Shown here piece by piece: positions 14,654 to 24,848 of a stretch of 64,000 bases of DNA. A program made the translations under genes and the position numbers. Each line of letters opens with the position of its first letter. Positions within the stretch are counted from its first letter, which is position 1. The stretch is from Bradyrhizobium diazoefficiens USDA 110 (GTDB taxonomy: Bacteria; Pseudomonadota; Alphaproteobacteria; Rhizobiales; Xanthobacteraceae): positions 7,736,001 through 7,800,000 of the forward strand of contig NC_004463.1 of assembly GCF_000011365.1 (NCBI RefSeq). The letters are read 5' to 3'. Below the pieces are notes generated by a model. That model was not told the DNA's origin. It ran no database searches and saw only the letters and a program-made list of their open reading frames with translations.

Positions 14654-15811
14654 CTAGCCGATTTCTCGACGCAGTTCGCTGATGTCGGCCCTACCCGGCC
14701 GGCTCAGCGCCTCGCGCCGGAATTCGGTCGGGGTCACGCCGGTTTCGGCCTTGAAAGCGCGATTGAAAGGTCCGATCGACTGGAAGCCCGCGTCCATGGC
14801 GATGGTCAGCACCGGGACTTCCCGCTGCGTCACGTCGGACAGCGCCAGCTTGGCATCCTCGATCCGATAGCGATTCAGGAATGCATTGAAGTTGCGATAG
14901 CCCAGCCCTTCGTTGATCGCCTGGCGCAGCCGATGCTCGGGAACGTCGAGCCGCGCCGCGAGCGTCCCGATCGCAAGACCTTCCTGCCGGTAGGTTCGTT
15001 CCACGGTCATCAGATGGTCGAGGCGCCGGAGCAGGATGGGATCGACGGCGACCCGGGGGTCGACGATGACCCGCCCCGCGGCGGCGCGATCGGCGACCCG
15101 GGCCTGTCTCCCCGCCTCGCCGGATGCGATCGCAGCCGTGGCGTCGTCGACGGCCACCGCCGCCGGTGCGCTGAACAGGCCCAGGCCGGCAAGCATGGCC
15201 ACCACGAACAGGCTGAGCGCGGTCGGAAGACTGCCGGACGCGCCGGGCGCGGCAACCGGAATATCGGCGAAGCCCGCGACGGCGACGAGCCCGATCATCG
15301 CGACATTGATGGCGAGCATCGCCAGCCGCAGCCGGCGCCGCCGCATCACCAGATCCACGCGCCAGGTCTTGACCGTCTGGACCGCGGCCGCGAGCGCCAG
15401 CACCAGGGCCACGATCGCAAGGACCTTGCCGCCGCCCTTGGCCAGAGTCGGCCATCGCGGCCAACCGAGCGACAGCGCAAATCCAAAGGCGACGATGGCC
15501 AGCCACAAGGCGCCATGCCACCGCCTGAGCACGAAATCGTCGTCAAACGCCGCGCGGGCCCACAACCAGAACACGGCAGGCATCGCGGACAGGATCGGCA
15601 ACGTCCACCACCATGACGCCTTGGGAAAGAACGGCGCGGTGACGATCGCATAGAACACGCCCCCGGCGGACATGGCCATGCCCAGCAAAGCGTTCTGATT
15701 TGGAATGCGGCGCTGGAGCGCCACGAGGACGATCAACAGGAACACGCCGCTCGCCGCGCCGCGAAACCCGAGATCGATGGCCGTGAGCCCCATCTGGTTC
15801 ACAATTCGCAT
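14654..15811 (-). CDS. membrane-bound AraC family transcriptional regulator
   Basis: 385 residues. The first ~240 are a membrane region with about seven hydrophobic helices (ASGVFLLIVLVALQ ... SLFVVAMLAGLGLF). The last ~110 form an AraC/XylS DNA-binding domain with two helix-turn-helices (LAIGTLAARLDVPEHRLRQA and VLTIAMDAGFQSIGPFNRAF) and the usual TGVTPTEFR end. This arrangement anchors a regulator in the membrane so it can sense an envelope or extracellular signal directly. It lies upstream of the acyltransferase gene on the same strand and divergent from napE. Confidence 0.88.
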   Translation of the reverse strand: MRIVNQMGLTAIDLGFRGAASGVFLLIVLVALQRRIPNQNALLGMAMSAGGVFYAIVTAPFFPKASWWWTLPILSAMPAVFWLWARAAFDDDFVLRRWHGALWLAIVAFGFALSLGWPRWPTLAKGGGKVLAIVALVLALAAAVQTVKTWRVDLVMRRRRLRLAMLAINVAMIGLVAVAGFADIPVAAPGASGSLPTALSLFVVAMLAGLGLFSAPAAVAVDDATAAIASGEAGRQARVADRAAAGRVIVDPRVAVDPILLRRLDHLMTVERTYRQEGLAIGTLAARLDVPEHRLRQAINEGLGYRNFNAFLNRYRIEDAKLALSDVTQREVPVLTIAMDAGFQSIGPFNRAFKAETGVTPTEFRREALSRPGRADISELRREIG

Positions 15812-15909
15812 TGCCCCGTTCGAGAGCTAAGTTTCGCATCGCGCCGGCCCGGGCACAACCCAAACTTGCGGTTGTGGTCACGGCCCAACCATCCTCGCAA
15901 ATCGACGGA

Positions 15910-15923
15910 TTGATCCAGATCAA
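15910..15923 (+). promoter_or_regulatory. perfect FixK/FNR box upstream of napEDABC
   Basis: TTGAT-CCAG-ATCAA, the exact consensus for FixK2/FNR-type activators, centred about 94 nt before napE. In Bradyrhizobium nap expression is known to depend on the low-oxygen FixLJ-FixK2 cascade, so this is the expected activator site. No convincing -10 element is visible at the predicted distance. Confidence 0.9.
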
Positions 15924-16010
15924 CGCGTTGACGCCGCGGTTGCAGCACAAGCAAGGCAAGGTAACGGCCCGGATGCCGTCCCAATTCCCAAAATTTCAGA
16001 GAGACCGAAT

Positions 16011-16196
16011 ATGTCGGCCCCTGACGACACGACCTCGCGCGTGCGCCGTAGGCGCATGGAGATTTTCGCCTTCCTGTTCCTGACCGCGGTCGTGATGCCC
16101 GTCCTCGCCGTCGGAACGGTCGGCTCCTACGGGCTTGGCGTCTGGATCTACCAGATGTTTGCCGGTCCTCCCGGCCCACCAGCCTCCCCGCATTGA
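16011..16196 (+). CDS. napE: periplasmic nitrate reductase, NapE membrane protein
   Basis: 61 residues with one membrane helix (EIFAFLFLTAVVMPVLAVGT) and the typical NapE end (SYGLGVWIYQMFAGPPGPP). NapE is a small inner-membrane protein encoded at the head of many nap operons; its job is unclear. A GAGAGA site precedes the ATG, and a perfect FixK/FNR box lies 94 nt upstream. First gene of napEDABC. Confidence 0.92.
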   Translation: MSAPDDTTSRVRRRRMEIFAFLFLTAVVMPVLAVGTVGSYGLGVWIYQMFAGPPGPPASPH

Positions 16197-16231
16197 TCCC
16201 CAAGGATCCCCAAGAGCGAAAGACAGGCATC

Positions 16232-16564
16232 ATGGCCCAACCCTCACTCAATCATAAAGTCACGCTCAACCGCCGCGCCTTGATCACCGGCCGGGTGCTC
16301 AGCGCCGACCGTATCGTGCCGCCGCCGGGCTACGAAATCGCCAGCATCATCGTGCAGGCGCGCCCCGAGCGCCTCGCCGAGGTCGAAGCCGAGATCATTG
16401 CGCTTGCCGGCTGCGAGATCCACGGCCGCGACCCGCGCGGCAAGCTCGTCGTCGTGACCGAAGCGCCGGATGCCGGCAGCCTCGGCACCATGCTCAACAC
16501 CATCCAGTCGCTGCAACACGTCTATTCCGCGGCGCTGGTCTTCCACGCCATCGAAACCGCCTGA
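16232..16564 (+). CDS. napD: NapD chaperone for periplasmic nitrate reductase
   Basis: 110 residues from the ATG at 16232. The ferredoxin-like NapD fold is visible from residue ~28 ([20 protein letters not shown] ... [18 protein letters not shown]). NapD is a cytoplasmic chaperone that binds the twin-arginine signal of NapA and guides its maturation before export. The N-terminus is about 20 residues longer than in enteric NapD. It sits between napE and napA. Confidence 0.94.
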   Translation: MAQPSLNHKVTLNRRALITGRVLSADRIVPPPGYEIASIIVQARPERLAEVEAEIIALAGCEIHGRDPRGKLVVVTEAPDAGSLGTMLNTIQSLQHVYSAALVFHAIETA

Positions 16565-16580
16565 GTCAGGAAGAGCCATC

Positions 16581-19094
16581 ATGACATCGCCGAAGCTCGA
16601 CCGCCGCCAGATGCTGAAGCTCGAGGCCGCCGCGATCGCGGCCGCTGCCGCTGGCCTCCCGGTGCCGGCGCTCGCCGCCAACCTCGCCACCGAGCGCGAG
16701 GTGAGCGAACTGAAATGGGACAAGGCCGCCTGCCGCTTCTGCGGCACCGGCTGCTCCGTGATGGTCGCGACCAAGGAGAACCGCGTCGTCGCGACGCACG
16801 GCGACATCAAGGCCGAGGTCAATCGCGGCCTCAACTGCGTCAAGGGCTACTTCCTCTCCAAGATCATGTACGGCCACGACCGCCTGACGCAGCCGATGTT
16901 GCGCAAGGCGAACGGCAAATACGACAAGAACGGCGACTTCACGCCCGTGTCCTGGACCGAAGCCTTCGACATCATGGAGGTGAAGTGGAAGGAGGCGATG
17001 AAGAAGCGCGGCCCCAACGGCGTCGCCATGTTCGGCTCCGGCCAGTGGACGATCTGGGAAGGCTATGCCGCCTCGAAGTTGTTCAAGGCCGGCTTCCGCA
17101 CCAACAACATCGACCCCAACGCGCGGCACTGCATGGCCTCGGCCGTCGCCGGCATGATGCGCACCTTCGGCATCGACGAGCCGCCCGGCTGCTATGACGA
17201 CATCGAGGCCACCGACGCCTTCGTGCTGTGGGGCTCCAACATGGCGGAGATGCACCCCATCCTGTGGACGCGCCTGACCGACCGCCGGCTGTCCGCGCCG
17301 CATGTCCGCGTCGCCGTGCTCTCGACCTTCGAGCACCGCTCGTTCGACCTCGCCGACATCGGCATGGTGTTCAAGCCGCAGACCGATCTCTATTTGCTGA
17401 ACGCCATCGCCAACCACATCATCAAGACCGGCCGCGTCAACAAGGACTTCGTCGCGGCCCACACCGTGTTCAGGCGCGGCCAGACCGATATCGGCTACGG
17501 CCTACGGCCCGAGCATCCGCTGCAGAAGAAGGCGACGGGCGCGGCGAAGGCCAACGACTCCACGGACATGAGCTATGACGAGTACGTCAAGTTCGTCTCG
17601 GAGTACACGCTGGAGAAGGCGGCCGAGATGTCCGGCGTGCCGCTCAACCGCCTGGAGGCGCTCGCCGAGCTCTACGCCGATCCCAAGACCAAGGTGGTCT
17701 CGTTCTGGACCATGGGCTTCAACCAGCACACCCGCGGCGTCTGGTGCAACAACCTCGTCTACAACATCCATCTTCTGACCGGAAAGATCTCCTCGCCCGG
17801 CAACAGCCCGTTCTCGCTGACCGGCCAGCCCTCGGCCTGCGGCACCGCGCGCGAGGTCGGCACCTTCTCGCACCGCCTGCCCGCGGACATGGTCGTCACC
17901 AACAAGGAACACCGCACCAAGGCCGAACACATCTGGCAGCTGCCCGAAGGCACCATTCCCGACAAGCCCGGCGCGCATGCCGTGCTGCAAAGCCGGATGC
18001 TGAAGGACGGCCTGATCAACGCCTACTGGGTGCAGGTCAACAACAACCTCCAGGCCGGCCCCAACGCCAACGAGGAGACCTATCCGGGCTTCCGCAATCC
18101 CGACAATTTCATCGTGGTCTCGGATGCCTATCCGTCGGTCACCGCACTCGCGGCCGACTTGATCCTGCCCACCGCGATGTGGGTCGAGAAGGAAGGCGCC
18201 TATGGCAATGCCGAGCGGCGGACGCAGTTCTGGCATCAGCTCGTCCCTGCCCCGGGCGAGTCGAAGTCCGATCTCTGGCAGCTCATGGAATTCTCCAAGC
18301 GCTTCAAGATCGAGGAGGTCTGGCCCGAGGAGTTGATCGCCAAGAAGCCGGAGGTGCGCGGCAAGACGCTGTTCGACGTGCTCTACAAGAACGGCCAGGT
18401 CGACAAGTTCCCGGTCTCCGACATCGAGCAGGGCTATCTCAACGACGAGTCCAAGGCGTTCGGCTTCTACGTGCACAAGGGCCTGTTCGAGGAATATGCC
18501 TCGTTCGGCCGCGGCCACGGCCATGACCTCGCGCCGTTCGACGCCTATCACAAAGAGCGCGGCCTACGCTGGCCTGTCGTCAACGGCCAGGAAACGAGAT
18601 GGCGTTTCCGCGAGGGCAGCGATCCCTACGTCAAGCAGGGCACCGACGTGCAGTTCTACGGCTATCCGGACGGCAAGGCGCGCATCTTCGCGCTGCCTTA
18701 CGAGCCGGCGGCGGAATCGCCCGACGGCGAATATCCGTTCTGGCTCTCGACCGGCCGCGTGCTGGAGCACTGGCATTCCGGCACCATGACGCGCCGCGTG
18801 CCCGAGCTCTACAAGGCCTTCCCCGAGGCCGTGTGCTTCATGCATCCGGACGATGCGCAAGAGGCGAAGATCCGGCGCGGCGACGAGGTGAAGGTGGTGT
18901 CCCGCCGCGGCTTCATCCGCGTCCGCGTCGAGACGCGCGGCCGCGACCGGCCGCCGCGTGGCCTCGTCTTCGTGCCGTGGTTCGACGAATCCAAGCTGAT
19001 CAACAAGGTGACGCTTGACGCCACCGATCCGATCTCGCTGCAAACCGACTTCAAGAAATGCGCCGTGCGCATCGAGCGGGTGAACGTGTCATGA
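16581..19094 (+). CDS. napA: periplasmic nitrate reductase catalytic subunit NapA
   Basis: 837 residues from the ATG at 16581, preceded by AGGAAGAG. A twin-arginine signal ([19 protein letters not shown]) exports the folded protein. The [4Fe-4S] motif is Cys51-x2-Cys54-x3-Cys58-x27-Cys86, and Cys184 (ARHCMASAV) is the expected Mo ligand. The rest matches the Mo-bis-MGD reductase fold to the end. It reduces nitrate to nitrite in the periplasm with electrons from NapC via NapB, serving denitrification or redox balancing. The stop overlaps the napB start (ATGA). Confidence 0.97.
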   Translation: MTSPKLDRRQMLKLEAAAIAAAAAGLPVPALAANLATEREVSELKWDKAACRFCGTGCSVMVATKENRVVATHGDIKAEVNRGLNCVKGYFLSKIMYGHDRLTQPMLRKANGKYDKNGDFTPVSWTEAFDIMEVKWKEAMKKRGPNGVAMFGSGQWTIWEGYAASKLFKAGFRTNNIDPNARHCMASAVAGMMRTFGIDEPPGCYDDIEATDAFVLWGSNMAEMHPILWTRLTDRRLSAPHVRVAVLSTFEHRSFDLADIGMVFKPQTDLYLLNAIANHIIKTGRVNKDFVAAHTVFRRGQTDIGYGLRPEHPLQKKATGAAKANDSTDMSYDEYVKFVSEYTLEKAAEMSGVPLNRLEALAELYADPKTKVVSFWTMGFNQHTRGVWCNNLVYNIHLLTGKISSPGNSPFSLTGQPSACGTAREVGTFSHRLPADMVVTNKEHRTKAEHIWQLPEGTIPDKPGAHAVLQSRMLKDGLINAYWVQVNNNLQAGPNANEETYPGFRNPDNFIVVSDAYPSVTALAADLILPTAMWVEKEGAYGNAERRTQFWHQLVPAPGESKSDLWQLMEFSKRFKIEEVWPEELIAKKPEVRGKTLFDVLYKNGQVDKFPVSDIEQGYLNDESKAFGFYVHKGLFEEYASFGRGHGHDLAPFDAYHKERGLRWPVVNGQETRWRFREGSDPYVKQGTDVQFYGYPDGKARIFALPYEPAAESPDGEYPFWLSTGRVLEHWHSGTMTRRVPELYKAFPEAVCFMHPDDAQEAKIRRGDEVKVVSRRGFIRVRVETRGRDRPPRGLVFVPWFDESKLINKVTLDATDPISLQTDFKKCAVRIERVNVS

Positions 19095-19561
19095 TGAAAC
19101 GATTTGGAATCGCATTGCTTGCGGTCGCGATCGCCGCGGGCGCGAGTTCGCTGACCGCGCAGACGGTGACGTCGGGCCTGCGCGGCCCGGCCCCGCTCAA
19201 TGACGAGGGGCCGGCGCCGCCGATGCTGCCGAACCGCAACACCTCCGAGCGGGAGGTGCGCAATTATCCGGAGCAGCCGCCGGTGATCCCGCACACGATC
19301 GACGGCTACCAGGTCGACCTCAACGGCAACAAATGCCTGTCGTGCCACGCGCGGGCGCGCACCGCGGAATCGCAGGCGCCGATGGTCTCGATCACGCATT
19401 TCATGGACCGCGACGGCCAGTTCCTGGCCTCGATCTCGCCGCGACGCTTCTTCTGCACGGAATGCCACGTGCCGCAGAACACCGCGACCCCGCCCGTCAG
19501 CAACGACTTCACCGACATCGACACGCTGCTGTCGCGCGCAAGCCCCGGTGGCCGCCGATGA
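19091..19561 (+). CDS. napB: dihaem cytochrome c subunit NapB
   Basis: 156 residues from the ATG overlapping the napA stop; a second ATG follows immediately. A signal peptide ([20 protein letters not shown]) leads to two c-type haem sites, CLSCH (82-86) and CTECH (122-126). NapB is the periplasmic electron-transfer partner of NapA, receiving electrons from NapC. It overlaps napC by 4 nt (ATGA at 19558). Confidence 0.96.
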   Translation: MMKRFGIALLAVAIAAGASSLTAQTVTSGLRGPAPLNDEGPAPPMLPNRNTSEREVRNYPEQPPVIPHTIDGYQVDLNGNKCLSCHARARTAESQAPMVSITHFMDRDGQFLASISPRRFFCTECHVPQNTATPPVSNDFTDIDTLLSRASPGGRR

Positions 19562-20199
19562 CGACGACCGCTGACGAGGCAAAAGCCAAGCGCGGCTTCG
19601 TCGCGCGAAGCTGGGATTTCGCGCGCGAGCTCTGGCAGGTGCTGATCCGGCCGAGCTCGGTGTTCGGACTCGGCGTGCTGGTGCTGGCGGGCTTTGCGGC
19701 CGGCGTGATCTTCTGGGGCGGCTTCAACACCGCGCTGGAATTGACCAACACCGAGAAGTTCTGCACCGGCTGCCACGAGATGAAGGACAACGTCTTCGCC
19801 GAGCTGAAGTCGACCATCCACTTCAGCAACCGCTCCGGCGTGCGCGCGACCTGTCCGGACTGCCACGTGCCGCACAACTGGACCGACAAGATCGCGCGCA
19901 AGATGCAGGCCTCCAAGGAGGTCTGGGGCAAGCTCTTCGGCACGATCGACACCCGCGAGAAATTCCTGGATCACCGGCTCGAGCTGGCGGCGCATGAATG
20001 GGCGCGCTTCAAGGCCAACGATTCGCTCGAGTGCCGCAACTGCCACAGCGCCGATTCCATGGATATCACCAAGCAGTCGCCGCGGGCCTCGGTGGCGCAC
20101 CAGCGCTTCCTGTTCACGGGGGAAAAGACCTGCATCGACTGCCACAAGGGCATCGCCCACCATCTGCCCGACATGCGCGGCGTTCCCGGCTGGCAATAG
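19558..20199 (+). CDS. napC: tetrahaem membrane cytochrome c NapC
   Basis: 213 residues with one N-terminal membrane helix (about 36-54) and four CxxCH haem sites at 69-73 (CTGCH), 99-103 (CPDCH), 159-163 (CRNCH) and 192-196 (CIDCH). NapC/NirT-family quinol dehydrogenases pass electrons from the quinol pool to NapB/NapA. It is the last gene of the operon; no napF, napG or napH is present, the short form usual for Bradyrhizobium. Confidence 0.96.
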   Translation: MTTTADEAKAKRGFVARSWDFARELWQVLIRPSSVFGLGVLVLAGFAAGVIFWGGFNTALELTNTEKFCTGCHEMKDNVFAELKSTIHFSNRSGVRATCPDCHVPHNWTDKIARKMQASKEVWGKLFGTIDTREKFLDHRLELAAHEWARFKANDSLECRNCHSADSMDITKQSPRASVAHQRFLFTGEKTCIDCHKGIAHHLPDMRGVPGWQ

Positions 20200-20287
20200 G
20201 GCGATCTGCGCCGCTTGAACCGGCGGGCCGAATGGTTAGTTTTGGGGGATGGCGAATCGCTTCGGCTCGCCCCTCCTCAAGACAGAC

Positions 20288-21403
20288 ATGGCCACTTTCA
20301 CCCCGCATCAGGATGCCGCTCTCAAGGCCGTCGGCGACTGGCTCAAGGCCAAGCCCGGCCGGGGCGGCACGCCGCCGGTGTTCCGCCTGTTCGGCTTTGC
20401 CGGCACCGGCAAGACCACGCTGGCGCGGCACATCGCCGAGGGCGTCGACGGCGAGGTGAAGTTCGCCGCCTTCACCGGCAAGGCCGCGCTGGTGATGCGC
20501 AACAAGGGCTGCGACGAGGCCTCCACCATCCACTCGCTGATCTACCGCGCCCGCGAATCCGGCGAGGAGCAGCCGAGCTTCGAATTGTGGGACGACGCGC
20601 CCGCGTCCAAGGCCAAGCTGATCGTGATCGACGAATGCTCGATGGTCGATGCCGAACTGGGGCGCGACCTGATGTCGTTCGACTGTCCGCTGCTGGTGCT
20701 AGGGGATCCCGCGCAGCTGCCGCCGATCCAGGGCGGCGGCTTCTTCACCAACACCGAGCCCGACGCGATGCTGACCGAGGTGCACCGCCAGGCCCAGGAC
20801 GATCCGATCGTGCGGATGTCGATGGACGTCCGCGAGGGCCGCGAGCTCGACATCGGCCGCTACGGCGAGAGCGAGGTGGTGTCGCGCAAGGAGCTCGATC
20901 CCGACCGCGTCATGGGCGCCGACCAGGTCCTGGTCGGCCGCAACAACACCCGCCGCGCCTACAACATGCGGGTGCGGCAGCGCCAGAACATCGAGGACGC
21001 CTTTCCGGTCGCCGGCGACAAGCTGGTGTGCCTGCGCAACAACCGCAAGAAGGGCCTGTTCAACGGCGGCCTGTGGCGCGTGAAGTCGCGCAACACCTCG
21101 CGCTCCAAATCGCGCATCCTGTCCATGCGGCTGTCGCCGGACGAGGATCTTGGCCACAAGGTGACGAAGGTCTCGGTGCGCGCCGACTGCTTCGAGGGCG
21201 GCGTCGAGCAGATCGCCTGGGAACAGCGCAAGCCCTATGACGAGTTCGACTACGGCTACGTGCTGACCGTGCACAAGTCGCAGGGCTCGCAATGGGACGA
21301 CGTCGTGCTGTTCGACGAGAGTTTTGCGTTTCAGGACTCGAGGGCCAGGTGGCTGTACACGGGGATCACGCGCGCGGCGAAAAGGTTGAGCATCGTTGTT
21401 TAA
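20288..21403 (+). CDS. RecD-like ATP-dependent DNA helicase (superfamily 1)
   Basis: 371 residues from the ATG at 20288 (ATFTPHQDAALKAV, the usual beginning of these proteins); an upstream ATG at 20249 adds 13 residues but lacks a spaced ribosome site. Walker A is GFAGTGKTT, Walker B IDECSM, then a GDPAQLPPI motif and a C-terminal UvrD/RecD-type end with YVLTVHKSQGSQWDD and YTGITRAAKR. It is shorter than RecD2 and lacks its N-terminal domain; such stand-alone proteins resemble the Dda/RecD-like group. A role in DNA repair or replication is inferred. Confidence 0.9.
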   Translation: MATFTPHQDAALKAVGDWLKAKPGRGGTPPVFRLFGFAGTGKTTLARHIAEGVDGEVKFAAFTGKAALVMRNKGCDEASTIHSLIYRARESGEEQPSFELWDDAPASKAKLIVIDECSMVDAELGRDLMSFDCPLLVLGDPAQLPPIQGGGFFTNTEPDAMLTEVHRQAQDDPIVRMSMDVREGRELDIGRYGESEVVSRKELDPDRVMGADQVLVGRNNTRRAYNMRVRQRQNIEDAFPVAGDKLVCLRNNRKKGLFNGGLWRVKSRNTSRSKSRILSMRLSPDEDLGHKVTKVSVRADCFEGGVEQIAWEQRKPYDEFDYGYVLTVHKSQGSQWDDVVLFDESFAFQDSRARWLYTGITRAAKRLSIVV

Positions 21404-21415
21404 AACTCCGATGCC

Positions 21416-21506
21416 GTAGGGTGGGCAAAGGCGCAAAGCGCCATGCCCACCGTCTCTCCACACACGAAATAAAAATGGTGGGCACGCTTCGCTTTGCCCA
21501 CCCTAC
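21416..21506. repeat. palindromic element, GTAGGGTGGGC type
   Basis: Perfect 15-bp arms GTAGGGTGGGCAAAG (21416-21430) and CTTTGCCCACCCTAC (21492-21506) enclose an inner GCGCAAAGCGC hairpin and a second TGCCCACC/GGTGGGCA pair. Elements of this sequence are, from memory, dispersed in Bradyrhizobium genomes. It lies between convergent genes and may also serve transcription termination. Confidence 0.85.
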
Positions 21507-21522
21507 GACACCTGCCTACCCC

Positions 21523-21623
21523 GTCATTCCGGGGCGGCTCGAAGAGCCGAACCCGGAATCTCGAGATTCTCAGGTGCGCAATTGCGCACCATAGTTCGAT
21601 GCTTCGCGTCGCTCCGGAATGAC
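21523..21623. repeat. palindromic element, GTCATTCCGG type (copy 1)
   Basis: Bounded by GTCATTCCGG and CCGGAATGAC with internal palindromes CTCGAG and TGCGCAATTGCGCA. It is closely matched by the element at 40861-40959, which shares CCCGGAATCTCGAGATTCTC and GTGCGCAATTGCGCACCA. A further variant is at 27852. Intergenic, between convergent genes. Confidence 0.88.
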
Positions 21624-21650
21624 GAATTGAGTTGCTCTGCAACTCAATTC
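21624..21650 (-). terminator. hairpin directly after the caspase-domain gene
   Basis: GAATTGAGTTGC-TCT-GCAACTCAATTC, a perfect 12-bp stem with a 3-nt loop, one base beyond the stop of the minus-strand gene ending at 21652. It is likely the transcription terminator or a 3'-protecting hairpin. It abuts the palindromic element at 21523. Confidence 0.65.
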
Positions 21651-21651
21651 G

Positions 21652-23337
21652 TCACTTCCCCGCGGCGAAATAGAAATCCTCGCGCCCCGGGGGCGAGCCG
21701 TAGGTGAACGGCTGCTGCTCGTGCCTGGTGGCGGACCAGACGTCGTCGCGGACGATGTCGAACAGCTTTCTGATCTCGACGCGCGGCTCCTTGATCTCGC
21801 GGGCGAGCGCGGTGGCGAACGGGCTGTCGGTGCCGCCATCGCCGTCCATCGCGGTCTCACCGTGCTTGGCGGCGTAGACCACCATGAAGCCCGCGCCGGG
21901 CTCGATGTTGGAAAAGCCCTTGTCGACCAGCTTGAGCGACAGCGTCCGCTGCATGGTCGGCGCGAACGGATTGTCGCGGCACGCATCCAGCATCACCAGA
22001 CGCACTTTTCGCGCGGCGCCGACGGCGGCGATCACCTGCTCGAGGGCGACGGCCTGGGCCTCGGCATCCCTGTCGGCGGCAAGCTTGGCGTCGACGGGAA
22101 CGAGGTAGTTCACCCCGCCGATCTCGAATCCGTGGCCGGCGTAGTAGACCACCGCCCAATCGGCCTTCTCCGCTTCGGCGGCGAACGTCTGCAGCGCTTC
22201 GAAGAACTTGTCGCGGGTCAGGTCGCTGACCGATATCACGGTCTGGAAGCCGACGTCGCGCAGCGCGTTTGCGATCAACTTCGAGTCGCGCGGCGGGTTG
22301 GGCAGGGCGTGCACGTTCTTGTAGGCGCCGTTGCCGATCACCAGCGCGACGCGGCGCCCGGTCGCCCCGGCCGGCGCCTGCGGCGTCAGCGCGGCGAGCC
22401 GCTCCTGCGCGACGGCGCGGGCGCGCGCGACGTCGAGTTCGTCGAATTTCGTCAGCGAATAGGCGGCCGCGCGGTAGTCGGCGCGGGCCTGGGCGAGATC
22501 TTTCCTGCGCTCGTAGATCTGGCCGCGGCCTGAATGTGCCCGGACATTGTTCGGGTTGATCTGGATGGCCGAGTTGTAGTCCTTCAGCGCGGCGTCGAGG
22601 TCGCCCTTCATCATGCTGACATCGGCGCGGTTGTTGATTGCGTAGACGTTCTTCGGCTGCTTCTCGATCAGGCCGTTGCAATCGGCAAAGGCCTGGTCGT
22701 ACTTGCCCATCATGCCCCAGGTGATGCAGCGGTTGCCTGCGATCTGCGGCGCGGCCGGATCGATCTTCTCGGCCTCCGCGAAATCGGCGATCGCGCCGTC
22801 GAAATCCTTCATCAACGTGCGCACGCGGGCGCGATTGGTCCAGCCGAGCAGGAATTTTGGCGTGTACTTGATCGACAGGTTGAAGTCGTCGAGCGCGCTT
22901 TGCAGCGCGCCCCTGCGCAGATGGATGACGCCGCGGTTGTTGTAGGGGACGCCGTAGGTCGGGCGCTTCTGGAGCGCGAGGTTGTAGTCCGCCATCGCGA
23001 GGTCGTCCTTGCCCGAGCGTTCATAGGCAAGGCCGCGCAGGTTGAGAACGATGACGTTGTCCGGATCGAGATCGACGGCCATGGACAGGGTCTCGATCGC
23101 GCGGGCGTAGTCGCGCTTGTTGATCAGGGTGTTGCCGCGCACGGACAGCGCGATCGCCTTGTCCTTGCCGGCGAGGCGGTCAGCGTTGAGCAGATTGTCG
23201 CAGGCCTGCGCCCTCGCCTGGAGCTCCGCCTGGCGGTCACGGCAGATGGCGAGATCGTCGCCGGCCTGCGGCTCGGCCGCGGCGGCGGCGACGGCGGAGA
23301 TCAGGGTGACGAGGGTCAGGGAAACGACGCGCAGCAT
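21652..23337 (-). CDS. TPR-repeat protein with C-terminal caspase (peptidase C14) domain
   Basis: 561 residues. A signal peptide (residues 1-21) implies export to the periplasm. Residues ~60-300 carry about six TPR units (for example AIETLSMAVDLDPDNVIVLN and ALKDYNSAIQINPNNVRAHS). The caspase-like p20 domain begins with RRVALVIGNGAYKN (328 on). The catalytic pair is His402 in YYAGHG and Cys453 in DACRDNPF. Such orthocaspase-type proteins occur in rhizobia, with unknown targets. It stands alone, with a strong hairpin after its stop. The exported location and the TPR array suggest a periplasmic, protein-docking protease. Confidence 0.9.
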   Translation of the reverse strand: MLRVVSLTLVTLISAVAAAAAEPQAGDDLAICRDRQAELQARAQACDNLLNADRLAGKDKAIALSVRGNTLINKRDYARAIETLSMAVDLDPDNVIVLNLRGLAYERSGKDDLAMADYNLALQKRPTYGVPYNNRGVIHLRRGALQSALDDFNLSIKYTPKFLLGWTNRARVRTLMKDFDGAIADFAEAEKIDPAAPQIAGNRCITWGMMGKYDQAFADCNGLIEKQPKNVYAINNRADVSMMKGDLDAALKDYNSAIQINPNNVRAHSGRGQIYERRKDLAQARADYRAAAYSLTKFDELDVARARAVAQERLAALTPQAPAGATGRRVALVIGNGAYKNVHALPNPPRDSKLIANALRDVGFQTVISVSDLTRDKFFEALQTFAAEAEKADWAVVYYAGHGFEIGGVNYLVPVDAKLAADRDAEAQAVALEQVIAAVGAARKVRLVMLDACRDNPFAPTMQRTLSLKLVDKGFSNIEPGAGFMVVYAAKHGETAMDGDGGTDSPFATALAREIKEPRVEIRKLFDIVRDDVWSATRHEQQPFTYGSPPGREDFYFAAGK

Positions 23338-23586
23338 GTTGTCAGGCCAGCTCCAGCCACCACTTTTTTAAGTCGATCGTCGATCGCGCGGGTTCATCTA
23401 GCGCGGAGTTCCTCACCTCGCCAAGCCGGGCTGCCTCGGGCCGCGTTTTCTCACAGAGTCGTGTCCGCCGCGGCGTAACAATCGGCACCTGTCCCCGTAT
23501 CTCAAGTGACTGAAATGCCGCCGGGCAGGCTGTTCGCCCGGCGCCAACCGACCTAGAATATCCACCTTCCGGAAAGAGGATCCGCC

Positions 23587-24291
23587 ATGCGCCGTCCCGC
23601 CCTCCTGTCCCTGCTGGCTGCTACGACCGCCCTGACGCTGGCCTTTGCCGTGCCGTCCCGGGCCGCCGAGGATGCGGTCGTGATCCCCGCCCCGACCATG
23701 GACGCGGCGCCGGCGAGCGGCATCCAGACCGCCGTGATCGCCGGCGGCTGCTTCTGGGGCGTGCAGGGCGTGTTCCAGCACACTGCGGGCGTCGTCAACG
23801 CGGTCTCCGGCTATGCCGGCGGCACCAAGGCGACCGCCGACTACCAGACTGTCTCGAGCGGCCGGACCGGCCACGCGGAATCGGTCGAGATCAAGTACGA
23901 CCCGAAGAAGATCAGTTACGGAAAGATCCTCCAGATCTACTTCTCGGTGGCGCACGACCCAACCCAGCTCAACCGCCAGGGGCCAGACACCGGCACGCAA
24001 TATCGCTCGGCGATCTTCACCACCTCCGAGGAGCAGAAGAAGGTGGCCGAGGCCTATATCGCCCAGCTCAACGGCGCCAAGGTGTTCAGCAAGCCGATCG
24101 TGACCAAGGTCGGCGCGCTGGAGGCGTTCTATCCGGCGGAAGCCTATCATCAGGACTATCTGACGCTGCATCCGAACCAGCCCTACATCGCCTATAACGA
24201 CCTGCCCAAGGTCGAGAACCTGAAAAAGCTGTTCGCGGATAACTACATTGAGAAGCCGACGCTGGTGAATGCCAGCAAGGCCACCAACTGA
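23587..24291 (+). CDS. msrA: peptide methionine-S-sulfoxide reductase MsrA, exported form
   Basis: 234 residues with AGAGGA before the ATG. A signal peptide (residues 1-26, ending SRAA) precedes the MsrA domain with active-site GGCFWG (Cys55). [24 protein letters not shown] and EAYHQDYL segments confirm the family. It repairs (S)-methionine sulfoxide, here apparently in the periplasm. MsrB follows after 29 nt without a signal peptide, so the pair may act in different compartments unless the MsrA leader is a membrane anchor. A strong terminator lies after msrB. Confidence 0.95.
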   Translation: MRRPALLSLLAATTALTLAFAVPSRAAEDAVVIPAPTMDAAPASGIQTAVIAGGCFWGVQGVFQHTAGVVNAVSGYAGGTKATADYQTVSSGRTGHAESVEIKYDPKKISYGKILQIYFSVAHDPTQLNRQGPDTGTQYRSAIFTTSEEQKKVAEAYIAQLNGAKVFSKPIVTKVGALEAFYPAEAYHQDYLTLHPNQPYIAYNDLPKVENLKKLFADNYIEKPTLVNASKATN

Positions 24292-24320
24292 TCGCGAGAT
24301 CACCAAGAAACGGGAGACCC

Positions 24321-24740
<420 letters not shown>

Positions 24741-24746
24741 ACGTTG

Positions 24747-24783
24747 CGCGCCGTTGGGTTCCGTCATGGAACCCGGCGGCGCG
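24747..24783 (+). terminator. intrinsic terminator after msrB
   Basis: Arms CGCGCCGTTGGGTTCC (24747-24762) and GGAACCCGGCGGCGCG (24768-24783) pair at 14 of 16 positions around a 5-nt loop, followed by a T-rich tail (TGCTTTTCTTCTCT). It starts 7 nt after the msrB stop. Confidence 0.85.
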
Positions 24784-24848
24784 ATGTGCTTTTCTTCTCT
24801 GGCGGTGCGGCCGATCATCGCGATTTGGCGGCCGCCAGGGAGGATGCC

